Below, in pieces: positions 1 to 12,200 of a stretch of 64,000 bases of DNA. Origin of the DNA: Musa acuminata AAA Group (Eukaryota > Streptophyta > Magnoliopsida > Zingiberales > Musaceae). The notes beneath the pieces are model-generated. The model saw only the letters and a program-made list of their open reading frames with translations. It searched no databases and was not told where the DNA came from. How positions within the stretch are numbered: position 1 is the first letter of the stretch; each line of letters starts with the position of its first letter. The stretch spans positions 27,995,501-28,059,500 of the forward strand of contig NC_088340.1 in the NCBI RefSeq assembly GCF_036884655.1, written 5' to 3'. The translations under genes were made by a program, and so were the position numbers.

Positions 1-686
1 CATAGTTTTTTCACGAACTTACGGTAGTAGCCTATTAAACCTAGAAAGCCATGTAGCAATTTTATGTTCCTCGGGGTAGGCCAGTTTTGCATTGCTTCAA
101 TTTTAAAGGGGTCCACCATCACACCTTCCTTTGATATGATATGCCCAAGATATTCCACCTTTTGTTGAAGAAAGTAAAAATTCGTAGTGGTCGTTGTGTG
201 TTCGAAAGGCAGTTTTTGGTATGACTTCTTCGTACACTTATATTTGATAATACCCGGATCGAAGGTCCAGCTTTGTGAAGATTTGTGCTCCCTTTCATCT
301 AGCAATTCATCTACTACTAGAATAGGGTACTTATCCTAGATGGTTATGCCATTGAGAGCTTGGTAATCAACGTATATTCGCCATGTTCCATCCTTCTTAC
401 GTACAAGTAGTACCGGTGAAGAGTAGAGGTTGCAACTTGGCCGAATAACTCCTGTTTCGAGCATCTCTTTTACAATCCTTTTTATTTCATCCTTCTGGAG
501 ATGTAGATACTAATATGACCGAGTATTTGCTGGAGGTTTGCCTGAAAGAATCATTATATAATGATCATGCCGACGGGTAAGAGGTAAGTTGTGCGGTTCA
601 TCAAATATATCTGAAAATTCAGTAAGCAAAGGAAGTAGGTTTAGATCTTCAAATTCTATTGGCTCTCCCTTAGTTTGCTGCTCAAG
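1..686 (-). pseudogene. G1 reverse transcriptase, N-terminal part, degraded
   Basis: This is the continuation of the gag-pro frame after the stop at 687. Translating the minus strand gives a linker resembling 'EFSDIFDEPHNLPL', then the RT opening region with '[11 protein letters not shown]', '[15 protein letters not shown]' and 'VDYQALN', typical of Ty3/gypsy RT upstream of the catalytic YxDD. A stop follows 'ALNGITI', and below about 270 the frame shifts (the expected '[11 protein letters not shown]' block is broken). The YxDD motif lies outside the window or is lost. RT would copy element RNA into cDNA inside virus-like particles; this copy cannot. Confidence 0.8.
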
Positions 687-2210
687 TTATACCAAAAAGC
701 CGCTGTATGCTATATGCAAAACCTTCTCCATATGTTGCAAGCAAATCGTTGTTACATCGCCCCCACGTTTCCCATTCAGTATCACATGTTTCTCCTTACT
801 GTAAAATTTCATAATTAGTTGCATAAAATTCCAAGAAATATCACCTAATGTCGTCAACCATTTAATTCTGAGCGTGGCCTCATGATCATCGAGAGGGAGA
901 AGGAAGAAATATGTAATTATCTCTTGGTAAAGCCTCATGATCAACAATAGTTTCACTTGCGGGCGCCTACGATCATACTTCAAAATCCATCCATCGGCGA
1001 CCTTAACGTCAAACCTGTTGCAATTCTCGATAGGTAAGGCCATCTAGATAGTAATCTTACTATTTAAAAAGTTATTAGTACTGCCCGTGTCGATGAGAAC
1101 AGTGATCGATTGTTGTTTGAGAATGCCTCCAACTTTCATCGTTTGAGGGTTTAAGTAGCCGGCTAGTGCATGTACCATAACTTTGATCGGTTGTGACTCT
1201 TTTTCTACATCTTTTTCTTCATATTCAAAGCTCTCTTCTAGATGTTCAATGATCTCTTCTTCTATTGGTTCAATCATATGAAGTCTCCCTTTACTACAGC
1301 GATGCTCATGGCTCCACAACTCATCACAATGCCAACATAACCCCTTTGCATATCGCTCCCAAAGCTCTTCTATTGTTAACATATTTGGTGTAGGGACTTG
1401 ATCGATAGTAGGGGGGGCTAAGGGCTTCAATATTACTGGTTGAGGAGTGACCCTAGTCCTCCAAGCTTCATGGTTCAATTGCTCTTCTTGATGTCATGCG
1501 AAAGAGATGGCTGCCATAAGCGTATACGGTTGTCGCGCTTTAACTTCTCCTCGGATCTCCGGCTTCAAGTCCTCAATGAAGGTCCTCAATAGCTGTTTTT
1601 TAGACCAATCATGAGTTTGATTAGATAACCTTTCAAACCTGGTTTGGTACTCCTTAATTGTAGAGGTTTGTCGGAGCTTTGCTAGTTGTCCGTCAATATT
1701 CTCGTAATCGGTTGGTTTGAAGTGGAACAACAGTCATTCTTTGAATTGTCGCCATGAAAGGACTCCATAAGTATGTTCAAACTAGTCAAACCACTGTATA
1801 GCATCCCCTTCAAGATTTATAGCTATAATTTTCACCATAGATGCATCCGCGGTTTTGTGGTACCGAAAATATCGCTCCACGCGCGAGATCCAACCAATCA
1901 GGTCTCCTTCTTCCCATCTAGGGAAGTCCACTCTCATGCATGGATAGTTGGGGTCAGTCATAGAGCTTCTCCTCTCTTGGAAGTCATATCTTCGGGCTTG
2001 GTGCGATTGGGCAAAGCTCTCTCCTTGATATGATTTCTTCGGGCTTAGTGGTCGGCCCAATCTGAGTTCGGTAAAGACCGTCCGAATCTTATCCTCCATT
2101 CGTGCCTCGAAGGCTTCAAATTTAGCATTGATTACCTCCTCAGATGCCATAGTATATGTCGCCAAATCTGTAATATTAAGATCTCTCTTTTGTTGTCGGG
2201 TTAAAGGCAT
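687..2210 (-). pseudogene. G1 gag-protease, one frame with four premature stops
   Basis: The ATG at 2210 opens a frame that stays in register to 687 but is cut by stops at 1782-1784 (TAG), 1734-1736 (TGA), 1494-1496 (TGA) and 1044-1046 (TAG). The first part carries the capsid-type retrotransposon gag region ('RVDFPRWEEGDLIGW', then 'RFERLSNQTHDW'). Next comes a zinc knuckle with the C-x2-C...H...C pattern ('CWHCDELWSHEHRC') at about 1290-1360. Then comes an aspartic protease active site 'VLIDTGSTNNF' near 1070-1100. Gag would form the particle and the protease would process the polyprotein. Because the frame is preserved and broken only by stops, the decay looks like point mutation rather than indels. 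Confidence 0.85.
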
Positions 2211-3470
2211 GTATTGATTGAGAGAGGTGATGGTCGAAAGGGTTGGTGGATTGGTGGATGTAGGCTACGGTTTAGGCTTGTTTTGTGGCTATTTTGGGTG
2301 CAGTTTGAGGGTGTGGTTTGGTGGAGTTTTAGGGCTGTGGATGAAAGTTTTGGATCTGTGGTAGATGGCAGCAAAGGTTTGATAGAAATCAGTGGAAGTT
2401 GCAGCAAGTATGTGCTGTCTTGTAAGAGCAGAATTGTCGTCGAAGAAATAGTGATTTCTCGACGTAATTTTCACCAAAAACTTGAGAGAATTGAGGAGGG
2501 AATTGATAGCAAAATTGCAGTTTATATGACAGCAAGAATATCTAATTTAATCAAGAAAATTTCGGCAGTATAATAGCAAGGAAATTGGTGAAAGTTGCGA
2601 TTGTAGAATTCTTGTCGAAAAATTTCAGCGGTTTACGACGAAAATTTGCAGCAACACAAAATCATTTTTAGAGATGAATTCCCTAATAGATCAATCTTAG
2701 ATGGAAGCCAGGATTATCTATGAAGTATATAAGAAATTTCATTCAAAAAAAAGATTACAAATAGATGAGTTAAGGCAACAATATGCGACTAAAATTTTCT
2801 ACAGCATAGATTTTTAAGTATAGCAGATTGGACATAAAAGATCAATAGTTTATATTGAGAATTTTTTGATGAAACTAAAGGGAAATCTACTATTAGGAAG
2901 TGTCAAAGCTATCATAAAAATTTCGTAGAGATTTGGATAAAAACAATGTAGTATCAAGATCAAACAAGCAGTGCTATGCGGCTGAAATTTTACAGTGCAG
3001 ATTTTCAAGTATAGCAAATTAGACGTAAAATATCAATGGTTTATATTGAGAATTTTTTGACAAAACTAAAGAAAATCTGCTGTTAGGAAATGTCAAAGAT
3101 GTCATAAAAATTTCGTAGAGATTTGGATAGAAAAAATATAGTAGCAAGATCAAACAGACGGTGCTATAAGGTTGGAATTCTGCAATGTATCTTTCGTTGT
3201 AGAGATGAGAACTTTATGACGAAAAGTTTATGCAGCAATATACGAATAATTTTTTTAGGATTTTCAAATAAGGATAACTAAATTACAACAGTAGTAAGGT
3301 AGAAAACTAGAACTTATTGCAATTCACGGGGAGATCAAAGGATGATCCGTGGTGGTAGAGATGACGGCGAAATTTGGCAACGATCTTTTAAGCAATTGTG
3401 GGAATTGCTTTGGGTGGTTGTGGAGGGTTGATGGATGGCTGTGGGAGGGCAGCAAGATGCCAAGAACGCT
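2211..3470 (-). other. G1 leader between primer site and gag, non-coding
   Basis: This 1.26-kb stretch lies between the PBS and the gag ATG. It is AT-rich and has diverged internal repetition: phrases resembling 'caaagctatcataaaaatttcgtagagatttgg' recur near 2905 and 3090. I see no supported reading frame. A long untranslated leader is common in plant gypsy elements. Confidence 0.6.
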
Positions 3471-3482
3471 GCTCTGATACCA
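3471..3482 (-). promoter_or_regulatory. G1 primer-binding site, initiator tRNA-Met type
   Basis: The minus strand reads TGGTATCAGAGC two bases inside the LTR end, matching the 3' end of plant initiator tRNA-Met. It fixes the element's orientation and its LTR boundary. Confidence 0.9.
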
Positions 3483-3484
3483 AG

Positions 3485-3878
3485 TGTTAGAACCATTGCA
3501 GATTCTAAACTTAGGGTTGATCTCTTTAGGAGATTGGCCTCCATGGAACTCTATAGGGGTTCCTCCCTCCAAGTTGCTGCTCAAAGGCTACAGAAAAGAT
3601 TCATCTATTGCTTATGAAAAGAGGAGGAATACATGACTATTTATAGGGCTTCTAAACCCTAACTCCTAATAGGACTCCTACTCAAGACTCCTACTTCTAA
3701 CCAACTCCTAATAGGACTCCTACTCAAGACTCCTATTCCTTTACAACTCCTTATTCTTCTCTAAGAAACAACCTCCTAACCCTAGCCGGCCTCTTCGCCT
3801 CTTTAATAGGGGTCGGCTTAGGTAGGTTTTACATGAATATCCCTCTCAATTAGGACTCTCCAAGCTAGAGTCCTAACA
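3485..3878 (-). repeat. G1 5' LTR, 394 bp
   Basis: It is bounded by TGTTAG (3485-3490) and CTAACA (3873-3878), a 6-bp terminal inverted repeat, and lies next to the PBS. A TATA-like TATTTATA (plus-strand view) at 3638-3645 would be the promoter. It contains a tandem block of 'ctcctaataggactcctactcaaga' type at about 3660-3740. The partner LTR is off-window, so LTR divergence cannot be judged. Confidence 0.85.
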
Positions 3879-4564
3879 CGGTGCCACCGCCTGACTAGGG
3901 CGGTTGCACCGCCCAGCCAGAGCTCAGAGACCGAGCTCAAGCGGTTGCACCTTTGTCAGAGGCGGTTGCACCGCCCAGCCAGAGCTTAGAGACTAAGCCC
4001 TGGGTGGTGCCACCGTCGACCAAGGCGGTGCCACCTCTGGCCAAGTAATCTGGGTCCGAATGGGCTAATCCATTAGGCCTAATTTGGGTCTTTCAAGGGC
4101 CCAATTGCCCCAAGATTAAGTTAATGGGATCACCTCCCATTTCTAACTTAATCATCATGCTAACTATGAATTTCTTAAGACATTTACTGTAACTTGCTCC
4201 GGTACGTCAATCGCTTCTTTCGGCGAGCTTCCGGCGAACTTCCGGCGAACATCCGACGGACCTCCGGCGATGCTCCGACGGACTTCCGGCAAACTCCTGG
4301 ACTTGCGACGATCCACTTGGCGAGTTCCAACGAGCTTCTTTTGGCAAGCTCCTGGACTTCTCTGATTTGTTCCCGCAGAACCTCCGACGACCGTCCGAAC
4401 TTCCGTCGAGCTGTCGAACTCCCAACGTGATCATAGTCTTGACTCCGGCGCAACTCCTACTGCATGTCTTACTTTCATCGTAGTTAATCCTGCACACTTA
4501 TCTCAACATATGGATTAGATAACAAATAACAATTGACGTCATCATCAAAATCTGAGATTTAACA
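3879..4564 (-). repeat. S1 3' LTR, truncated by G1
   Basis: It starts (minus) at 4564 with TGTTAAATCTCAG, directly after the PPT, and runs through the family's conserved block to the GC-rich minisatellite (about 3880-4045, 'ggcggttgcaccgcc'-type units). G1 interrupts it there. It matches the first part of the plus-strand LTR at 16388-17877. Confidence 0.85.
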
Positions 4565-4579
4565 ATCTCCTCCTTTTTT
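4565..4579 (-). promoter_or_regulatory. S1 polypurine tract
   Basis: The minus strand reads a purine run AAAAAAGGAGGAGAT ending exactly at the LTR start. This is the expected primer site for plus-strand DNA synthesis. Confidence 0.85.
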
Positions 4580-5753
4580 ATGATGACAATCAATTGATAA
4601 CGGAGTTAACCTTAACTCCCCCTATCTATGTGCCATAATTGAGATAAGTCATTCTTGAATTCAAAGCCTTTGAATTCAAGAGACATATTGATAAGTTAAA
4701 ATCATTTAACCTTATCAGTACTCCTATCATGATTCTCATCATGATGTATCTCTCTGAAAATGATGTCAAAGCTTGACGTCCATTTTCAAATTTCAAGAGT
4801 GAATGATGGTAATGGTAGCAATTCATCATATGGTAAGATATTAACATGTAAAATTTTGAAGTAAGATTTTGATATCTTAACATGATGCATACATTTCAAG
4901 TGTTTTAGCAATCATAGCATTTCATCACATGGTAAGATATCAACACGTAAAATTACGATGCAAGTTCTTGATATCTTAACATGATGCAAGTATGGCAATC
5001 ATAGCAAACATGACATAATGCAAATATGGCAATCATAGTTATCATCAATTCATATATTTTCGATGATGTAGTCATAGCATAATCATAGCATCAATACTCA
5101 TATATCTGCTTCTTTCAACATAATATGGCATTTATAGCATCAATTCATATATTTCTCCCCCTTTGTCATCAACAAAAAGGAGAATGATATAAACAACTTT
5201 TAAATATACGTGCGATGCCATAAGTAGGTTCATGTCATTTATAGGATACAAACATCTCAAGAAAAACATGACATGGAGATTATTTACATAGAGTGAAAAC
5301 TTCTTCCTTTTTATTTGTTATTATCATTTTTGCATGAAGGAGGAAAGCCATTTGTGTAGTTCAAATTGATAGGATATTAAGGCATGCTTTACAAGGATTA
5401 AGATATTTATGTGAATCAAATCCTTGCAAAAAAAATATCTTCCTTTTACAAGAAGGAATCATCAAATTTATTTCTCAAAGGGAATATTTTTTACATGATA
5501 AGTCTAAAAGATATGCATTTGCTAGATGATGTGAATCAAAGTCCGAAACAGAATAATGTATTCATGAAATCCGATTGGAACTAAAAATTTAATTTAACAC
5601 TTTCATGCAATCAGACAAGACTATATAATCATGAAGACATGCTCATTGTTATGGAAATTTTTGTATTAATTTCCAATATGTTATTTTAGGCATGTAATGA
5701 CAATTAAGTGATTTGATCATTCATTCAATAAAGTCCGAATAATTTTAACAAGT
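4580..5753 (-). other. S1 3' non-coding region between RNase H and PPT
   Basis: AT-rich, with no supported frame. It has a PPT-like hairpin near 5155-5190 ('ctccccctttgtcatcaac...') and palindromic words upstream of the PPT ('tttgaattcaaag', 'ttaaccttaactcc'). The repeated phrases 'aatcatagc' and 'gatatcttaacatgatgca' at 4880-5110 recur in the gag-only relatives near 59,900. Confidence 0.7.
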
Positions 5754-7168
5754 TTATGCATTCGGACACATCAACATTCCTAATTCTCTTCTTATGAAAT
5801 CAAATTGTTCTTCACTTAGAGGTTTTGTAAAAATATCAACTAGTTGATGCTTAGTATCTATGAACTCTATAATTACATCATGATTAGTAACATGATCTCG
5901 TATAAAATGATGTCTAATATCAATATGTTTTGTTCTTGAGTATTGAATGTGATTCTTTGTTAAACATATTGCACTCGTGTTATCACATTTAATGGGAATA
6001 TTTTTAAGATAGACTTTATAATCTTCTAAGGTGTTTTTCATCCACACAACTTGTGCACAGCATGCACTAGCTGCAATATATTCAACTTCAGTTGTTGATA
6101 GAGCAACCGAGTTTTATTTTTTAGATGACCAGGAAACAAGGGAATGTCCCAAAAATTGACATGTTCCTATTGTGTTTATTCTATCTAGTCTACACCCAGC
6201 AAAATCCGCATCAGCATAAGCAATTAACTCAAAATTTTTGGATTTTGGATACTATAATCCTAGATTTGTGGTACCTTTAAGATATCTAAGTATTTTTTTA
6301 ACTACTTTGAGATGAGATATCTTAGGGTTCGATTGAAACCTAGCACAAAGTCCTACACTGAACATGATATCTGGTCTAGTTGCAGTGAGGTAAAGTAAAC
6401 TTCCTATCATACCCCTATAGGTTTTTTGATCAAAGCTTTCTCCACTCTCATCAATTTTTAACTTAGTGGAGGTGCTCATAGGGGTGTTAATAGCCTTTGA
6501 GCTATCCATATTAAATCTTTTCAGTAGGTCTAAAGCATATTTAATTTGACTAATAAAAATACCATTGCTTAGTTGCTTAATTTATAAGCCTAAGAAAAAC
6601 GTTAATTCTCCCATCAAACTCATTTCAAATTCGAGACTCATGATTTTAGCAAAAGATTCACAAAGAGATTTATTCGTAGAACCGAAGATAATATCATCAA
6701 CATAAATTTAAACAATGAGAAAATTATTTTCAAAATTCTTGATAAACAATGTAGTATCGACCTTACCTTTTGTGAAATTGTTTTCAATAAGAAAAGTGCT
6801 TAGTCTATCATACTAAGCCCTTGGGGCTTATTTTAAACCATAAAGAGCTTTGGTTAATTTAAATACATGATTAGGGAGGCTATTATTTTCAAATCCGGGA
6901 GGCTGTTTAACATAAACTTCTTCAGAAATAAAACCATTAAGAAAAGTACTTTTAACATCCATTTGAAACAACTTAAAATTATTATTACTAGCATAGGCAA
7001 GGAGCATCCTTATGGCTTCTAATCTAGCCACAGGAGTGAATGTTTCATCGTAATCGATACCTTCTTCTTGGTTGAAACCTTTGGCCACTAATCTAGCCTT
7101 GTTTCTCACCACGATACCATATTCATCTTGCTTGTTTCTAAAGACCCAAAAATTTGGTTCAATTTGGG
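5754..7168 (-). pseudogene. S1 reverse transcriptase-RNase H, degraded
   Basis: Minus-strand pol. It opens at the linker '...QIEP' (7160), then '[11 protein letters not shown]', '[21 protein letters not shown]' split over adjacent codons, '[10 protein letters not shown]' and '[10 protein letters not shown]'. Next come the catalytic 'YVDDIIFGS' near 6690-6710, 'YRGMIGSLLYLTATRPDI' and the RNase H block with 'LSTTEVEYIAA' (about 6080) and 'TKHIDIRHHFIRDH'. The end is 'FTKPLSEEQFDFIRREL' with a stop at 5754. This is a copia-type RT-RH of the SIRE lineage. Several in-frame stops interrupt it (for example just before YVDD and before 'NSVALSTTE'). About 60 codons expected between 'QIEP' and 'WVFRNK' are missing. 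Confidence 0.88.
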
Positions 7169-7171
7169 TAA

Positions 7172-7410
7172 GTGCAGTTTACGTCCAAACACAGTTTGTG
7201 TCTAAGCGTAGTTTACGCAGTTTGCGTCTAAATGCAGTTTGCGTCTAAATGCAGATTGCGTCTAAGCGCAGTTTGCATCTAAGCACAGTTTGCTTCTAAG
7301 CTCATATTGCATCTAAGCGCAGTTTGCGTCTAAGCGCAGATTGCGTCTAAGCGCAGTTTGCATCTAAACACAGTTTGCGTCTAAGCGCAGTTTACGTCTA
7401 AGCTCAGATT
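7172..7410 (-). repeat. Tandem array of ~17-bp 'TTAGACGCAAACTGCGC' units
   Basis: About a dozen degenerate copies, seen on the plus strand as 'gcagtttgcgtctaagc'. They lie between the LTR body and its end. The same array occurs at 29140-29395 and, with TAAAAC variants, at 23905-24260. It is absent or reduced in the T4, T5 and S1 LTRs. Confidence 0.85.
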
Positions 7411-8024
7411 CGGAAAGATCTGAACTTAGACACTCGTTCGTAAAAGCGCAGAAGATAGTTTGCAGGTATAAATAGAATCAAAACGTAAATGTAAACTGCA
7501 ATGTAAAGATCGTACGAAAACACCGATTTACGTCTGAATGCAGATTCGGAAAGATCAGAACTTAGAAACTTGTTCGTAAAAGCGCAGAGAGCAGTAGCTA
7601 TGTAGGAGGTTTGCAGTAATGATAAAGTGCTCAAAATAAAAGCAAACCAGAGATTTAGAGTGGTTCAGTCAGTCTTGACCTACTCCACTTTTGGCTTCCT
7701 CCACCGACGAGGTCACCGATGTCAACTAGAGGCCTTCCTTCAATAGGCGAAGGCCAACTGCCCTTTTACAATTTCACTCCTTTTAACGGGCTCAGGAGAC
7801 AACCCTTACAGAACCTTTCTCTCCTCTCTTTACAACTCAAGACCTGAAGAACAGAAAGAGGAGAACTTTTGGACTTTACACAAATTTGAGCTCTTAGAAT
7901 CACAGAAAAGATCAAGAATTCAGTGTAGGTCTGTATCTTTTCAGTGCTGAATGGGTGGGGTATTTATAGGCCCAAACCCAGTTCAAATTTGGAGCTCAAA
8001 ACGATCAAATCCCGAAATTCCGGG

Positions 8025-8395
8025 ATCAGGCGGTTGCACCTCCTGACTGGAGAGGTTGCACCGCCGGGCAGAGCTCGAGGACTGAGCCTCTAGGCGGTGC
8101 CACCTCTGTCAGGGGCGGTTGCACCTCTCTGCCAGAGCTCGAAGACCGAGCTCAGGCGGTTGCACCGCCTGACTGGAGAGGTTGCACCGCCTGGCAGAGC
8201 TCGAAACTTGAGCTCTAGCGGTGCTACCTCTTGACAGAGGAGGTTGCACCGCCCAGTCTCGCTCGGAGATTGAGCCCTGGGCGGTTGCACCTCTTGGCTG
8301 GGGCGGTTGCACCATCCAGTCTCGCTTGGAGACTGCCTCTTGGGCGGTGCTACCTCCTATCCTGGCGGTGCTACCTCCTAGCACTATTTCAGGTC
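8025..8395 (-). repeat. GC-rich LTR minisatellite (CACCGCC units)
   Basis: Repeats of 'ggcggttgcacc(g/t)cc' separated by 'agagctcgaagactgagctc'-like spacers; much of it is self-complementary. It lies just upstream of the LTR TATA box. Equivalent arrays occur in every SIRE-like LTR here: 3880-4045, 13310-13430, 16915-17120, 23015-23375, 28165-28525, 30995-31200, 42540-42740, 46020-46190, 49220-49385, 54440-54630, 56915-57270 and 62615-62970. Confidence 0.85.
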
Positions 8396-9234
8396 CGAAT
8401 GAGTTGATTCATTCGGCCCAATTTGGGTCTTTCAGGGGCCCGATTGCCCCAATATTAAGTTAATGGGATCACCTCCCATTTCTAACTTAATCATTGTGCT
8501 AACTACGATTATTTCCTAAGACATTTACTGCAACTTGCTCCAGTACGTCAATCGCTTCTTCCGGTGAGCTTCCGGCGAACTTCCGTCGATCATCCGATGA
8601 ACCCTCGGTGATGCTCCTGCGGACTTCCGGCAAACTCCTGGACTTGCGACGATCCACTTGGCGAGTTCCGACGAGCTTCTTTGGCAAGCTCCTGGACTTC
8701 TCGGATTTGTTCCCGTAGAACCTCCGACGACCGTCCGAACTTCCGTAGAACTCTCGAACTCCCAACGTGATCATTGTCTTGACTCCGACGCAATTCCTGC
8801 TGCATATCTTTCTTCCATCGTAGTTAATCCTGCACATGTAAACAAAACTTCGATCGAGACAATTAATCCTAAGCAATTAACCAAGTTGTCTGGCATGTCA
8901 TTGGTCCCTCGACGCTTCGTCCGATTCTTCGGCGCATCGTCCTTTCCTGCAGCCTATTGCCCAATCGGCCCATTGACTCCGCAACTCCGATATCCTTGGC
9001 ACAATACCCGCTCTTCTTGGCCCGATGCCCGAGTCCACGACCCGAAACCTTCTGTCGATACGTCGACTGATCCACCGGCCCGACGTCCAATCTTCTGACA
9101 TATTCCTCCGGCACAACATGATTTTTCTGCTTTAATTGTCTCATCCTGATCGAGGCATCCTGCGTCACTTAAAACGCAGATTAAATCATAAACATATATC
9201 AAGTAGTTTCATCATCAAAATACGAGATTCAACA

Positions 9235-9239
9235 GAGGT
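9235..9239. repeat. T1 target-site duplication, left copy (inverted)
   Basis: GAGGT here is the reverse complement of ACCTC at 29528-29532, immediately outside the T1 3' LTR. The match appears only if the segment 7169-21044 is turned back. Confidence 0.8.
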
Positions 9240-12200
9240 AATCGAAATCCCCCTAATTTTCTTCGAAATTACTTAATGCTTTTCATAATGCACTTCTTTT
9301 TGTAATTTAATTTTAAATCAATTTTTTTAAAAAAATTAAATGTTCAAAAATGAAAATGCAAAAATATGATCATGCTCGTAATCTTAAAAATAACAATGAA
9401 AATTGCATGTTCTATGTTAATGTAATAAAATGTTAGATATAAATCTAATACTTGTACACTTAGTAAGATTAATCTTATGTATGTACTTGAGAAGCAAGAA
9501 TGTGCATTTTGATGATTTCCATATTGATTTTCAATGACGATGCATGACTTTTGAATGGAAGGTTTGATGATTTTTTTATGAACCTTGTCTTTGGTTTTCA
9601 AACATGATGTATGGTTTTGACATAAGAATAAAATTTGAGCATGCTAATATAAAGTCAATCATATAAATTAAAATTAAAGAAGTTTTAGTTATCTATAAGA
9701 ATCATTCAAAATTATGTCCAATGAAACCAATGCAATAAAGTTGTAATGAAAATATTAAAATTTTGATACCATGATTTTATGTTTTATTGATCTTGATGTT
9801 TTTTATGATGAAACTTATTTTTCGATCTTAAACGATTGATGATATATATTTTTTTGTCACAGAAAGGACATAGCTATGCTTATATGAAACAACCAAATAG
9901 ATAAAAGTATTTTTCTTGAAAATTCTTGATTTGATGAATCTATTTTATCATCTTTTTATGAATCTCTTGAAAATAATTTTGATTTGATGATTTGAACTTG
10001 AATGAGCTTTATCTTGATTTTTTGAGATTTATAACTTGAGATTTACTCTATAAAAATCAAGATCTTTTATCCTCAATGTTTCTTTTTAGCATCTACTATC
10101 CAAATGAATCATGATTAGTATCATTGCTATATTTCTTCTTATCGTGCACTAAAGAAAAAAATTTCCTAAATGAATCGTGATTTTTCGGAACCACAATTCT
10201 TATTATGATTCATAATGAATTGAGAAATTTTATATGCTTGAATTAATATCTTGTTCTCCTATAAGATTGAATGAATTTTATCTATATCATGATCTACTAA
10301 TATTTTCCTTTGATTATTTAAGAGGAGATTTTTCAAAAGAAAACATGTCTTTTGGTATTATCTTTTCATGATATGATTTTTATGCAATTACTTGTATTCA
10401 TGAAATATTTATTTCATTACCAAAATTCTCTTGATATTTTGAATGTGATGAAATGAAATAATGCATGAAATACAAATGAAAAGTTAATGATCATGCATGA
10501 TAGGATGTAATAAATTTTGACATTTAGATACCATCATTTGAATAGCTATGATCATGTTGCCAAAATGATATATCATGAATGCTTGAATATCATGTATGAT
10601 ATGCCCATAATGATGATTGATTTATTTGTATCATGCATGAAAAATGAAAGATATAGTTTTGAAATTGTGCATGTTCGAATTTGAAAATATGATGATGCGT
10701 AATGATGAAATTATGTAATGAAAATATTAAACATTTTGAAACCATGTTTTAGTGTCATGCACAATGATCATGCTTAATAAATTTTGAATTTATGCAGGAT
10801 GAATCTTGTGATTTATGGATTATTGATTTTTACCATAATAAAAGTGCCTTATTGATCTTTGTTGTAATAAATCTCACACTTTCGGTTTTAAACATGATAC
10901 ATGTTTTTATTTGGCATACATGAAATTAAATCACATGAATTGAAACAACTAAAAGAGAAGAATATTTTTCTTGAAAATTATTTTTCTCTATCTTATTGAT
11001 TTTGATTAATCCATTTGTATTATTTTTATGAATCTCATGGATTATGAAAATGATTTGAATTTAATGGGTTTTATTGAAATCATGATCTTGATTTCTCACA
11101 ATTATAATTTGAATTTTCTATTGAATGAATCAAGATTGTTTTCTATTTAAAAGGAGATTTGTCGAAATGTTTCATGGTCTTTTAGTATTTTGATGATCTT
11201 GATAATTATGTTTTGAAACTTTATGTAAATCAAAATTCTTCATCATGATTCTCTCGTTTTATAAAAGAGGATATCTTCTATGTGGACCATAAGATTTTAT
11301 ATGTATGAATTGAGATTTTGTTCTCCTACAATTCTTTTTGTTATTAACTAACAAGAAACTTGTTCTTGTAAACCATGATATGCTACTTGAAATCTTGATA
11401 ATTTATAACTTGAGTTTTCTCTTTGAATCAAGATTGTTTCCTATCATGCTTTCTATTTACAAAAGAAGAAATTTGTCAAAAATGATATGTCTTTTGACAT
11501 TCATTTTTCATCTTTGTTATTTACCTTTGTCATGATTTGAAGATTATAGTAAAGGGAAATGAATTACATGATTGTATTGTTATTCCCTTCTATTTGACAA
11601 TGACATAGGGGGAGCAAATTTTGCTAGCTAGCTAGCTTGCATACTTCAAGAAGAAGCAAAAGTGCTATTTTGCAAATCTCAAAAGAAGCAATATGTACCA
11701 AGTTACACATTTCGAAAAGAGACAAAATAGTCCATCTTGCACATCTTTTTGCTAACTTTTTATGTATAAAAGTTGATATCTTGCATACTATAAATTTGCA
11801 TACCAAAAGTGTAATCTTGCCTATCTCAAGATACAAAACATGCTAATATACACTTTGCAATGGAAGCAAAATTGCTAGCTCAAACATTGTAAAGGAAGCA
11901 AAAATTTGCTAGCTTGCAACTTGCATATTTCAAGAAGCAAGAGTTGCGTTCTTGAACATCTCTAATTTGCTAACTAGCATGATGTAGAACTTGCTATCTT
12001 GAACATTACAAAGAAATGCTATCTTGCACATCGCAAAGAAAAGCAAATATGCCAACTTACACATCTTTAAATTTGCTAGCTTGTATCTTGTAAAACTTTC
12101 ATATCTACAACTTGATAGCTTGAATGTTCTAAGCATGATGTAACACTTGCTAAATTTTCAAGCTTACAACTTGCATGATGATAAAAATATATATTATGTT

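Larger units (their letters stand above)
1..3878 (-). mobile_element. G1: Ty3/gypsy LTR retrotransposon, 5' part, continues off the left edge
   Basis: Read on the minus strand, the order is LTR (3878 to 3485), primer site, a 1.26-kb leader, gag, protease and the start of reverse transcriptase, which runs off the window. The element sits inside the 3' LTR of S1: the S1 LTR sequence resumes at 3879. The protease-RT order and the RT block with '[15 protein letters not shown]' place it in Ty3/gypsy. It resembles chromoviruses, but the integrase C-terminus that would decide this is outside the window. All coding parts carry stop codons, so this copy is dead. Its 3' LTR and target duplication cannot be seen. 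Confidence 0.88.
3879..7168 (-). mobile_element. S1 (3' half): SIRE/Maximus-like copia element
   Basis: Minus-strand RT, RNase H, 3' non-coding region, PPT and 3' LTR of an autonomous copia element. The LTR is cut at 3878/3879 by G1, so its end lies off-window. Upstream, coding stops abruptly at 7168, where unrelated LTR sequence begins. The missing 5' half (LTR, gag, protease, integrase) is found on the plus strand at 16388-21027. The two halves meet in the pol linker and share 8 bases (CCCAAATT). I read them as one element split by an inversion. Confidence 0.85.
7169..9234 (-). repeat. T1 5' LTR, main part, now inverted and lacking its last ~130 bp
   Basis: On the minus strand it begins TGTTGAATCTCG at 9234. 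It has the conserved 'GATTAACTACGATG' block, the GC-rich minisatellite (about 8025-8395), TATAAATA (7961-7968 in complement) and a TTAGACGCAAACTGCG-type array (7172-7410). It stops at CTGCACTTA (7169). The terminal part ending in CCTAACA is absent here; it lies at 21044-21083. The junction sequence at 7169-7186 is identical to the matching piece of the T1 3' LTR (29381-29398). The adjacent GAGGT (9235-9239) is the complement of the TSD at the other end of T1. Confidence 0.88.

Noticed and set aside
7172..7410. CRISPR-like short repeats
   Set aside because: The units are contiguous and degenerate with no unique spacers; it is a tandem array in an LTR of a plant element.
8090..8463. Open frames in the CACCGCC minisatellites of many LTRs (for example 22999-23438, 28087-28606, 56804-57271, 62508-63229)
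   Set aside because: They arise because repeat units lack stops; they are on both strands and lie in LTRs.
8869..9202. Recurrent ~80-100 aa frames in the first part of SIRE-like LTRs (also 22200-22516, 27285-27681, 57734-58067, 63481-63751)
   Set aside because: Several overlapping frames occur in the same U3 region on both strands and none shows a domain; they are LTR sequence repeated by copy number.
11624..12136. Short frames on both strands in the GCTAGC-type arrays (also 58611-58904)
   Set aside because: They follow the DNA repeat phase and have no conserved protein across copies.
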